From the NCBI RefSeq assembly GCF_027853245.1, contig NZ_JAPTZM010000002.1: a stretch of DNA of 64,000 nt. One strand, written 5' to 3'. The position numbers were made by a program, and so were the translations under genes. The stretch is from Atlantibacter subterraneus (GTDB lineage Bacteria > Pseudomonadota > Gammaproteobacteria > Enterobacterales > Enterobacteriaceae). Below the pieces are notes generated by a model that saw only the letters and a list, made by a program, of their open reading frames with translations, had not been told where the DNA came from and ran no database searches. Positions 17,719 to 25,253 of this stretch are shown piece after piece (the first letter of the stretch is position 1; each line of letters opens with the position of its first letter).

Positions 17719-17723
17719 CGCAG

Positions 17724-17766
17724 ATAAAAAAAAACGCCTGACACATTCCATCAGGCGTTTTTTATA
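17724..17766 (+). terminator. Bidirectional terminator between speD and the TRAP operon
   Basis: The inverted repeat AAACGCCTGA / TCAGGCGTTT with a 9-nt loop is flanked by A9 on the left and T6 on the right, so it works in both directions for the convergent speD and dctM-like genes. It marks the left edge of DNA that is absent from the K-12 locus. Confidence 0.88.
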
Positions 17767-17786
17767 ACAGGGCGCATGTCTCGCGA

Positions 17787-19088
17787 TTAACGCAGACCAA
17801 ACATCCCAGGCAGAGCCAGGCTCAAGGATGGGATAAACGTCACCGCCATCAGCGCCACCAACAGCACCGCGAAGAAAGGCAACATCGGTTTAATCAGCGA
17901 CTGGATTTTGACGCCGGAAACTGAACAGCCGACAAACAGCGCGCTTCCTACCGGCGGCGTACATAGACCAATGCAAAGATTGAATACCATCATGATACCA
18001 AAGTGTACCGGATCCATGCCTAACTCGTTGACGATAGGCAGGAAAATAGGGGTAAAGATCAATACTGCCGGGGTCATATCCATAAAGATGCCGACAATTA
18101 ACAGAATGACGTTAATGATCAGCAGAATAACAATCGGATTATCAGAAACCGCCATCAATCCTTCGCTGATGGTGTAAGGGATATCGGCATTGGTCATTGC
18201 CCAGGACATCCCTACTGAAATGCCGATCAGCAGCAGAACAATAGCCGTAGTAATAACAGAATCCAACAGAATAGCCGGGAGATCTTTCAGTTTAACCTGG
18301 CGATAAATCACCACTGACAAAATAAAGGTATAAACAACGGCAATTGCGGAGGCTTCGGTCGCCGTGAAAATACCGCCTAAAATCCCGCCCATCACAACGA
18401 CGACCAGCATCAGGCTGGGCAGCGCTTCCCAGAATACCCGTAACACCAGGCCCAGGGTCGGACGTTCCGTTACCGGATAACCACGACGTTTTGCAATAAA
18501 GCCCGCAACCAGCATCACACTCAGGCCCATCAAAATGCCTGGTACGTAGCCTGCCATAAAGAGCGTAGCGACAGAAATACCCCCCGCCGTGAGCGCATAG
18601 ATAATGAGAACGTTAGAAGGAGGAATCAGCAGCCCCGAAATACAGGAAGTCACGTTGATTGCCGCTGAATATGCCGGATCGTAACCCGCTTTTTTCTGCA
18701 TTGGTGCCATGGTCCCACCCACCGCGACTGCCGCAGCGACAGCAGAGCCGGAAATAGAACCAAACATCATGTTGGCCATTACGTTCACATGGCCGAGCGA
18801 ACCGGGTACACGGCCCACTAATACCTGAGATAAATTGATCAAACGTTGTGCAATGCCGCCGCTATTCATCAGTGTCCCGGCAAGAAAAAAGAACGGGATC
18901 GCCAACAGTGAAAAACTGTCGAGACCGGTAGCCATTTTCTGGCTAATGACCGTCAGGATAGTTTCGAACGGCAGCATCATCGCCCCCGCGGCAAGGGTCG
19001 CGAGTCCAATTGAGAAAGAGATAGGTACGCCAGCAAAAACGAGCAGGAAAAACGAGCCAAACATAACCAGTGTAAGCGTCCAGTCCAT
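17787..19088 (-). CDS. TRAP transporter large membrane subunit (DctM family)
   Basis: The large permease of a tripartite ATP-independent periplasmic transporter, which uses an ion gradient to import a carboxylate captured by the binding protein. It is 433 residues with about 12-13 hydrophobic segments. Family features include GVPISFSIGLA near the N-terminus, NVMANMMFGSISGSAVAAA near residue 105, LLIPPSNVLIIYAL, and the repeat-related FNLCIGLCTPPVGSALF near residue 370. It overlaps the small-subunit gene by one base (ATG/TGA region). No catabolic gene adjoins it. It is visibly more A+T-rich than speED, suggesting acquisition. Confidence 0.92.
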   Translation of the reverse strand: MDWTLTLVMFGSFFLLVFAGVPISFSIGLATLAAGAMMLPFETILTVISQKMATGLDSFSLLAIPFFFLAGTLMNSGGIAQRLINLSQVLVGRVPGSLGHVNVMANMMFGSISGSAVAAAVAVGGTMAPMQKKAGYDPAYSAAINVTSCISGLLIPPSNVLIIYALTAGGISVATLFMAGYVPGILMGLSVMLVAGFIAKRRGYPVTERPTLGLVLRVFWEALPSLMLVVVVMGGILGGIFTATEASAIAVVYTFILSVVIYRQVKLKDLPAILLDSVITTAIVLLLIGISVGMSWAMTNADIPYTISEGLMAVSDNPIVILLIINVILLIVGIFMDMTPAVLIFTPIFLPIVNELGMDPVHFGIMMVFNLCIGLCTPPVGSALFVGCSVSGVKIQSLIKPMLPFFAVLLVALMAVTFIPSLSLALPGMFGLR

Positions 19089-19609
19089 CAGGATTTTCCT
19101 CCTTCAATTTCTGGTAAAGATGATGCATTTGCATGGCGGGTAAGAGTGTCCAACATATACAACGCGCTATACCAACATATCAGTAGCCCGCTAATCGGTA
19201 ACACAACATAGACATAGGCCATGGGCATTTGCAGTGCTGGCGAAAGTTGACCTGATTTAAAAACACTCATTAAAAGCGCCATTCCGCCCCAGACCATTGC
19301 GCAGGCAGCGAAGAGAAAAACGCAGCCATCAATAAACAGCTGATTGATTAATTTCCGGATGCCTGTGAGTTCAGCTGTGAATAAATCAATACTCAAATGA
19401 CGGCGTTTACCCACAGCAAATGCTGCGCCCAGTAAGCCCACCCAGATCATACTGAAACGCGCTAATTCGTCCGTCGACGTACTTGGCTGTGATAAAACAT
19501 AGCGACTAAATACCTGCCATACGACGCAAACTACTAACATCACCATGACAAAAATGGAAAACATCGCCAGTAAGCGATCAATTGGCCTTTTATATTTTTC
19601 GATATCCAT
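19088..19609 (-). CDS. TRAP transporter small membrane subunit (DctQ family)
   Basis: A 173-residue four-helix membrane protein that pairs with the large subunit. It shows the DctQ pattern VWQVFSRYVLSQPSTSTDELARFSMIWVGLLGAA in the second and third segments. The ATG at 19609 follows GGGAGTGT and removes nine unsupported residues of the longer frame. Its gene lies between the binding protein and the large permease, the standard dctP-dctQ-dctM order read along the minus strand. Confidence 0.9.
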   Translation of the reverse strand: MDIEKYKRPIDRLLAMFSIFVMVMLVVCVVWQVFSRYVLSQPSTSTDELARFSMIWVGLLGAAFAVGKRRHLSIDLFTAELTGIRKLINQLFIDGCVFLFAACAMVWGGMALLMSVFKSGQLSPALQMPMAYVYVVLPISGLLICWYSALYMLDTLTRHANASSLPEIEGGKS

Positions 19610-19655
19610 AGGACACTCCCTGAATAAAGGCGGCATTGCCGCCTTTATGTGTTCC

Positions 19656-20654
19656 TTATTGAGAAATTTCTTTTGCGACTTCTTCTACTTTTGTGATCCA
19701 CGGACCACGAGCGGGATCGTTTTTAAATTCGTCGTATAGTGGACGTAAGGCCGCGCGGAAGGGCTCTTTATCAACTTCAATAAATGTAGCGCCGGCCTTT
19801 TCTGCTTCTTTTTTAGACTCCAGTACCAATTCATCCCAGGCTTTCATTTGGTTTTCTTCAGATTTTCTAAATACTTTTTCCAGTACCGCTTTATGCTCAT
19901 CACTAAGACGCGCCCAGGCCTTATTAGACACAATTAAATAGTCGGGTACGGCAGAATGCTGGTTATCCGAGTAGAATTTCGCAACTTCAACATGACGCGT
20001 CTGAACGTAGGAGGGCTCGTTATTTTCTGCGCCATCAATCACGCCTTGCTGCAATGCGGTATAGACCTCACCGAAGGGGATCGACACCGGCGAAGCGCCT
20101 AACAGTTCAATAAATTTAATGGTTGTCGGCGTGGTAATAACGCGGATTTTCATTCCTTTCATATCCTCAGGAGAATGAATTGCTTTTTTAGCATAGAAAC
20201 TCCGGGTTCCGCCCACATATGCGGCGACAGGGAAGAAGCCTTTTTGTTTGATTTCTTCCATCATTTCTTTACCTACCGCACCATGGATCACCGCCTTGAA
20301 ATGCGCATCGCTTTTGAATAAATACGGCAAACTGAATATAGAGTAGGCAGGGGTAAACGCTTCTAATTCATTTGCCATGGCTTTTGTCATATCCAGCGCG
20401 CCATTCTGCAATAATTCCAGCGTCTCGCGTGGGCCGCCCATTTGGCCACCAGGATAAATACGCAGCTTCATTTTGCCGCCCGATTCGGTTTCAAGATCCT
20501 TAGCCATTTGAGCCCAGGTTTGATGCACAATATGGGAGGTATCAAGATTATGGGCTAATTTCAGCGTCACCTTTTCCATGGCTGCGGATGAAAAGGCCAG
20601 AGTAGCCAGAGGCAATGCGAGAATGATTTGCGTCGCAATTTTTTTCAATTTCAT
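19656..20654 (-). CDS. TRAP transporter periplasmic solute-binding protein (DctP family)
   Basis: A 332-residue precursor with a signal peptide (MKLKKIATQIILALPLATLA, cleavage near FSSAAM). The mature protein has the family core LKLAHNLDTSHIVHQ, YPGGQMGGPRETLELLQNGALDM, the carboxylate-anchoring arginine in MKIRVITTPT, and FGEVYTALQQGVIDGAENN. The last motif is shared with the sugar-acid binding group (YiaO, SiaP and hexuronate binders), so a sugar acid is likelier than a C4-dicarboxylate. AAAGGATATC precedes the ATG. A KdgR-like box lies about 95-110 bases upstream. Confidence 0.92.
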   Translation of the reverse strand: MKLKKIATQIILALPLATLAFSSAAMEKVTLKLAHNLDTSHIVHQTWAQMAKDLETESGGKMKLRIYPGGQMGGPRETLELLQNGALDMTKAMANELEAFTPAYSIFSLPYLFKSDAHFKAVIHGAVGKEMMEEIKQKGFFPVAAYVGGTRSFYAKKAIHSPEDMKGMKIRVITTPTTIKFIELLGASPVSIPFGEVYTALQQGVIDGAENNEPSYVQTRHVEVAKFYSDNQHSAVPDYLIVSNKAWARLSDEHKAVLEKVFRKSEENQMKAWDELVLESKKEAEKAGATFIEVDKEPFRAALRPLYDEFKNDPARGPWITKVEEVAKEISQ

Positions 20655-21135
20655 TTCGATATCCTTTTTTATAAATACTCCGAATTGCTGACAACATACC
20701 TAATCGGCAGGTAAAAAAAACAGATCGGCATCTCATTAAGAATTTTATGAAACAGCATTTTATAAAAGTTGTGAGGATACTCTTAATTATTGAAAACAAC
20801 TCAGGAAACAATTAGATCGCTAATAAAAAACCATTCGTTTTTTTCTTTCAAATAACTCGGAAAAACCAATATCAATTCTGTTAATCATATTTCATTAACA
20901 CAAAATCAACCCATTTAACTTTAATAACTCAATTAATAAATAACGTGCAGGCAACGCAGGCAAATGCACTAATAAAAAAGACAAAAAGTACAATATGAAA
21001 AAATGATGGGCAAAACCCGAGAAAGCGCGCAGCAGGTTGAATACGGCCAGGAAAGTCGGCCAAAGATAGCCGCTGACGGCCGCAGTGGCAGTCAGCAAGC
21101 CCGATGATCAAACAGCGTCTGACAGTTGCCTGGCG
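20655..21135. other. AT-rich intergenic region between the TRAP operon and yacL
   Basis: 481 bp with no convincing gene. The TRAP-proximal half (20655-20950) is very A+T-rich and carries the KdgR-like box and probably the dctP promoter. The yacL-proximal part (about 21000-21130) is G+C-rich. A 67-codon minus-strand frame (20895-21098, TTG start, strongly hydrophobic) crosses the boundary; it has no clear ribosome site and may be chance or a decayed membrane-protein fragment. No inverted repeats of an IS type are visible. Confidence 0.5.
20746..20764 (-). promoter_or_regulatory. KdgR-like operator upstream of the TRAP operon
   Basis: TATGAAACAGCATTTTATA matches 17 of 19 positions of the KdgR box as I remember it (AATRAAAYRNYRTTTYATT) and is itself a near-palindrome. 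KdgR represses pectin and hexuronate degradation genes and is released by 2-keto-3-deoxygluconate. The position, 92-110 bases before the dctP-like start, is reasonable for a promoter. The assignment rests on a recalled consensus and has not been scored against a matrix. Confidence 0.5.
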
Positions 21136-21498
21136 CTATTTTTGCTGAATAAATTCACGATAGGCGCGCAGCACCTGAAGAAAATCCTCCACGCCGCACA
21201 GCGACAGGCTTTCTTCATCGTAATAGCTCATCCCCTCCTCCATTTCATCGCCAGAGAAGGCCAGCTGATTGGCGCGCACCATGACTTCCTCGCCATCCAG
21301 CCACAGCGTGTATTCATGCCCGGCTCTTTGCCATTGACGTTCGCTGCCGATGACCGACTGCGCTGCCTGCTCCACTTCCTCCAGCAGCGCCAGGTTCTCT
21401 TTAACTTCTTCATTAAACCAGTGACCAATCGCTTCATGGCCCATCGACATGCGTACTCTCACCGTACCGGTAACGTCGCGCAGAAATTCATGATCCAT
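21136..21498 (-). CDS. yacL: YacL family protein (UPF0231)
   Basis: A 120-residue acidic cytosolic protein of unknown function, nearly full-length identical in layout to K-12 YacL: MDHEFLRDVTGTVRVRMSMGHE at the start, HWFNEEVKENLALL, and SLCGVEDFLQVLRAYREFIQQK at the end. The ATG at 21498 follows AGAGGA by 7 bases; the open frame to 21603 is a non-conserved extension. It is separated from speD by the inserted TRAP operon, whereas the two genes are adjacent in K-12. Confidence 0.93.
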   Translation of the reverse strand: MDHEFLRDVTGTVRVRMSMGHEAIGHWFNEEVKENLALLEEVEQAAQSVIGSERQWQRAGHEYTLWLDGEEVMVRANQLAFSGDEMEEGMSYYDEESLSLCGVEDFLQVLRAYREFIQQK

Positions 21499-21646
21499 AG
21501 TGTTTTCCTCTGCTACACGCCGGGCAAACTGCGCCCGAATCTTCTTATCTGTAATTATCGCAGCACGGCGCAAGAAAAACAGCGCGGCGGGCAGAGGTAT
21601 CAAGAAAAAAGCCAGCCGGGATGGCTGTGCTATCCTGAGTATCTTC

Positions 21647-21658
21647 TTAAGGCCTTAA
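21647..21658. promoter_or_regulatory. Twelve-base perfect palindrome upstream of the small secreted-protein gene
   Basis: TTAAGGCCTTAA is a perfect palindrome 13 bases before the start codon at 21672, between divergent yacL and the secreted-protein gene. It could be an operator. No matching regulator is identified. Confidence 0.3.
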
Positions 21659-21671
21659 ATCGTAATCAGTT

Positions 21672-22070
21672 ATGCAAAAATTGAAAATGTCATTGTCCCC
21701 AGTCCTGCTGTTTATTTCCCTCGTCTTTCCTTTTTCCGCCGCGTATGCGGGCGAAGCGGTGCGGCTCGACTGCCTGACCCGCCAGAATGTACTGATCTCC
21801 TTTTTTAAATATCACCTCACCACCATGCAGTGGGGCAAACATTTTCAGATTGCTTCTGGTGCGCATAAAGATCACACCCAATCGGGCGTGCGTTACCAAA
21901 CCTATTCGTTTCGCAACGGCGATGATGTGGTCTATTTCCCGGAGAATGAGCGCTGGTTCATTATTTATGCCGACCAGAAAAAGCCGGAGCGCTGCCGGGT
22001 TGAAGAGAGCTTTACCTATCCGGTGGTAAGCCTGCCGCGCTACAGCGGCAAAGAGGATGCCCTGTCGTAA
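21672..22070 (+). CDS. Predicted secreted protein, 132 residues, not recognised
   Basis: I do not recognise this family. The product starts with a good signal peptide (MQKLKMSLSPVLLFISLVFP, cleavage near AAYAG) and has a mature part of about 105 residues with two cysteines (LDCLTRQN and PERCRVEE), consistent with a periplasmic disulfide. The mature part is rich in aromatics (FFKYHL, YQTYSFRNGDDVVYF, RWFIIYADQ), suggesting a small beta-rich fold. It is inserted between yacL and acnB, a place with no gene in K-12, and ends at a shared terminator with acnB. Confidence 0.75.
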   Translation: MQKLKMSLSPVLLFISLVFPFSAAYAGEAVRLDCLTRQNVLISFFKYHLTTMQWGKHFQIASGAHKDHTQSGVRYQTYSFRNGDDVVYFPENERWFIIYADQKKPERCRVEESFTYPVVSLPRYSGKEDALS

Positions 22071-22071
22071 G

Positions 22072-22107
22072 GCATAAAAAAGGGAAGCGCTGTGGCTTCC
22101 CTTTTGG
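22072..22107 (+). terminator. Bidirectional terminator between the secreted-protein gene and acnB
   Basis: Arms AAAAGGGAAGC and GCTTCCCTTTT with a 6-nt loop lie between the convergent genes, with A- and T-runs on the two sides. Confidence 0.85.
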
Positions 22108-22119
22108 TTATGCGAGGTA

Positions 22120-24717
22120 TCAGACCGCCGTCTGGAAAATCACCCCATCCGCTTTCTCGGTGTACTGGGAAAGCTGGTCGAAGTTCAGATAGCGATAGGT
22201 ATCCGCGGCGGTTTTATCCACCTGGGAAACAAACGTCTGATACTCTTCCGGCGTCGGCAGTTTGCCGATCAGCGCCGCCACGGCAGCCAGTTCCGCAGAC
22301 GCCAGGTAGACGTTCGCGCCGGTGCCTAAACGGTTCGGGAAGTTACGGGTAGAGGTCGACACCACGGTCGCACCGTCCGCCACGCGCGCCTGGTTACCCA
22401 TGCACAGTGAACAGCCCGGGATCTCAATACGCGCCCCGCTCTTACCGAATACGCTGTAGTAGCCCTCTTCGGTTAGCTGTGCGGCATCCATACGGGTCGG
22501 CGGCGCAACCCACAGACGGGTCGGCAGCTGGCCTTTATGGGTATCCAGCAGTTTACCTGCCGCGCGGAAGTGACCGATGTTGGTCATGCAGGAACCGATA
22601 AACACTTCGTCGATCTTGTCGCCCTGTACGTCAGAGAGCAGACGCGCATCGTCCGGATCGTTCGGCGCGCACAGGATCGGCTCTTTGATATCCGCCAGAT
22701 CGATTTCGATCACCGCAGCGTATTCCGCATCGGCATCGGCTTCCATCAGTTGCGGATCCGCCAGCCACTTCTCCATGCCCTGAATACGACGCTCCAGCGT
22801 ACGACGGTCGCCGTAGCCTTCCGCAATCATCCACTTCAGCAGCACGATGTTGGATTGCAGGTACTCTTCGATCGGCTCGCGGTTCAGTTTGATGGTGCAG
22901 CCTGCCGCAGAACGCTCGGCGGAGGCGTCGGTCAGCTCGAACGCCTGCTCCACTTTCAGATCCGGCAGACCTTCGATTTCCAGAATGCGGCCAGAGAAGA
23001 TGTTTTTCTTACCTTTCTTCTCAACGGTCAGCAGACCCTGTTTGATGGCATACAGCGGGATAGCGTGAACCAGATCGCGCAGGGTGATGCCCGGCTGCAT
23101 TTTGCCTTTAAAGCGCACCAGCACCGATTCCGGCATATCCAGCGGCATTACGCCGGTCGCGGCGGCAAACGCCACCAGACCTGAGCCCGCCGGGAAGGAA
23201 ATCCCAATCGGGAAACGGGTATGGGAGTCACCGCCGGTGCCAACGGTGTCCGGCAGCAGCATGCGGTTCAGCCAGGAGTGGATCACGCCATCGCCCGGAC
23301 GCAGCGACACGCCGCCACGGTTCATAATGAAGTCCGGCAGGGTGTGGTGCGTAGTGACGTCAACCGGCTTCGGATACGCAGCGGTGTGGCAGAAGGACTG
23401 CATCACCAGATCCGCAGAGAAGCCCAGGCACGCCAGGTCTTTCAGTTCATCACGGGTCATTGGGCCGGTGGTGTCCTGAGAGCCTACGGAGGTCATTTTC
23501 GGCTCGCAGTAAGCGCCCGGACGGATGCCAGCGACGCCGCAGGCGCGGCCCACCATTTTCTGCGCCAGAGAATAGCCGCGGTTGCTTTCCGCTACGTCTT
23601 TGGCCTGACGGAATACGTCGCTGTGCGGCAGGCCCAGCGCTTCACGCGCTTTGGTGGTCAGGCCACGGCCGATGATCAGTGGAATACGGCCACCGGCGCG
23701 TACTTCATCGACAAGAACATCGGTTTTCAGCTCAAAGTTTGCCAGCAGCTCGCCCGTTTCATGGTTGCGGACCTCACCTTTGAACGGATAAACGTCGATC
23801 ACGTCACCCATGTTCAGGTTATTGACATCAACCTCGATAGGCAGCGCGCCCGCATCTTCCATGGTGTTAAAGAAGATTGGCGCGATTTTGCCGCCCAGCA
23901 CCAGGCCGCCGCCGCGCTTGTTCGGCACGTTCGGGATATCGTCGCCCATAAACCACAGCACCGAGTTGGTGGCGGATTTACGGGAAGACCCGGTACCAAC
24001 CACGTCGCCCACATAGGCCAGCGGGTAGCCTTTTTGTTGCAGGGCTTCGATCTGCTTGATGGGGCCAACTGCGCCAGGCTGATCCGGCTCAATGCCTTCA
24101 CGGGCGTTTTTCAGCATCGCCAGGGCGTGCAGCGGGATATCCGGGCGCGACCAGGCATCCGGTGCCGGAGACAGGTCATCGGTGTTGGTTTCACCGGTCA
24201 CTTTAAAGACGGTAACGGTAATTTTTTCATCCAGCGTCGGGCGCGACAGGAACCATTCGGCGTCCGCCCAGGACTGCATCACCTGCTTCGCATAGCTGTT
24301 GCCCGCTTTGGCTTTTTCTTCCACATCGTAGAAGTTATCGAACATCAGCAGAGTATGGGACAGCGCTTTCGCAGCAATCGGCGCGAGTTTGTCGTTTTCC
24401 AGCGCGTCCACCAGCGGGTGGATGTTGTAACCACCCTGCATGGTGCCTAACAGTTCGATGGCTTTTTCAGGGGTGACCAGCGGGGAGGTTGCTTCGCCTT
24501 TGGCAATTGCAGCGAGGAATCCGGCTTTAACATAGGCGGCTTCATCAACGCCCGGCGGTACACGATTGGTCAGCAGATCTAACAGGAATTCTTCTTCGCC
24601 CGCGGGCGGATTCTTCAGCAGCTCGACGAGCGCGGCCATTTGGGTTGCATCTAAGGGTTTTGGAACAATCCCAACGGCTGCACGTTCTGCTACGTGCTTA
24701 CGGTATTCTTCTAGCAC
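22120..24717 (-). CDS. acnB: Bifunctional aconitate hydratase B / 2-methylisocitrate dehydratase
   Basis: The main TCA-cycle aconitase of exponential growth, interconverting citrate and isocitrate; the apo-form binds its own mRNA. It is 865 residues, the full family length, with the AcnB-specific N-terminal HEAT domain (LEEYRKHVAERAAVG...), and the 4Fe-4S cysteines in VFIGSCMTNIGHF and PGCSLCMGNQAR near the C-terminus. Translation starts at GTG 24717 after CGAGGAG; the frame continues to 24744 but that extension overlaps the ribosome site. The upstream region carries a Cra-like site. Confidence 0.96.
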   Translation of the reverse strand: MLEEYRKHVAERAAVGIVPKPLDATQMAALVELLKNPPAGEEEFLLDLLTNRVPPGVDEAAYVKAGFLAAIAKGEATSPLVTPEKAIELLGTMQGGYNIHPLVDALENDKLAPIAAKALSHTLLMFDNFYDVEEKAKAGNSYAKQVMQSWADAEWFLSRPTLDEKITVTVFKVTGETNTDDLSPAPDAWSRPDIPLHALAMLKNAREGIEPDQPGAVGPIKQIEALQQKGYPLAYVGDVVGTGSSRKSATNSVLWFMGDDIPNVPNKRGGGLVLGGKIAPIFFNTMEDAGALPIEVDVNNLNMGDVIDVYPFKGEVRNHETGELLANFELKTDVLVDEVRAGGRIPLIIGRGLTTKAREALGLPHSDVFRQAKDVAESNRGYSLAQKMVGRACGVAGIRPGAYCEPKMTSVGSQDTTGPMTRDELKDLACLGFSADLVMQSFCHTAAYPKPVDVTTHHTLPDFIMNRGGVSLRPGDGVIHSWLNRMLLPDTVGTGGDSHTRFPIGISFPAGSGLVAFAAATGVMPLDMPESVLVRFKGKMQPGITLRDLVHAIPLYAIKQGLLTVEKKGKKNIFSGRILEIEGLPDLKVEQAFELTDASAERSAAGCTIKLNREPIEEYLQSNIVLLKWMIAEGYGDRRTLERRIQGMEKWLADPQLMEADADAEYAAVIEIDLADIKEPILCAPNDPDDARLLSDVQGDKIDEVFIGSCMTNIGHFRAAGKLLDTHKGQLPTRLWVAPPTRMDAAQLTEEGYYSVFGKSGARIEIPGCSLCMGNQARVADGATVVSTSTRNFPNRLGTGANVYLASAELAAVAALIGKLPTPEEYQTFVSQVDKTAADTYRYLNFDQLSQYTEKADGVIFQTAV

Positions 24718-24879
24718 GACGGTTCTCCTCGCTCTCATTGTCATATGCGGCAGGCGATTCTCTTCACGCTCCTGTGAGACAGCAGTTTGTAGGGTAAATG
24801 CCCGATACCGCGTCGGGCAGCATAGCAGGATTTCGAGGGGGTGTTAATCCGTTTACAAAAAAGTAACATAAAAAGATTG

Positions 24880-24893
24880 GCTGAATCGTTAAG
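24880..24893 (+). promoter_or_regulatory. Cra (FruR)-like site in the acnB promoter region
   Basis: GCTGAATCGTTAAG matches 13 of 14 positions of the Cra consensus RSTGAAWCSNTHHW. E. coli acnB has been reported as a Cra target. It lies about 165 bases upstream of the acnB start codon; no experimental support here. Confidence 0.4.
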
Positions 24894-24930
24894 CATGGTG
24901 TAGCGCAAGAAAACGGCGTTTTTCGGATAC

Positions 24931-24954
24931 AAAAAAACCGCTTTTCAGCGGTTA
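24931..24954 (-). terminator. Orphan minus-strand Rho-independent terminator
   Basis: Read on the minus strand, AACCGC and GCGGTT pair around a 6-nt loop and run into T7. No annotated minus-strand gene lies upstream of it: the next gene in that direction is the plus-strand DUF3300 gene. It could end a small RNA, an antisense transcript, or read-through. Confidence 0.7.
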
Positions 24955-25253
24955 GTTTGTGCCATGCGGTGGTAGCAAGCACCGGTCCGGCGGTATTGAT
25001 TTGTGGCAAACCCTCACGCTGTGCATTTTGCTCCGCTCAGAAACTGAACGCAAGCGGAAAGATAAGTGCTTCAGTGACCGATCAACAGCGCAGCAGCAAA
25101 TCCATCATCGCTTATAATTTGTGTAATAAATGCTCACACTCTTTATCCGGACTTAATGGCCCGGTTCACCATTTAAGTCAAAAACGCAAAGTACGGGTGA
25201 ATATACTCGCGGCAACCTAAACGCCTTACGGCTGGCCTTCGTCGGAGTCATCT

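Larger units (their letters stand above)
24718..25253. other. Intergenic region between acnB and the DUF3300 gene
   Basis: 536 bp without a supported protein gene, between divergent acnB and the DUF3300 gene. It contains a Cra-like site (24880-24893), a strong minus-strand terminator (24931-24954) and a TATAAT on the plus strand at about 25113-25118 that may be the DUF3300-gene promoter. The terminator points toward acnB with no annotated gene upstream of it, raising the possibility of a small RNA from 24955-25170 on the minus strand. Short frames here (87 and 81 codons) lack ribosome sites. Confidence 0.5.

Noticed and set aside
23221..24450. 409-codon frame antisense to acnB
   Set aside because: Shadow of a conserved gene, with no ribosome site and no recognisable protein features.
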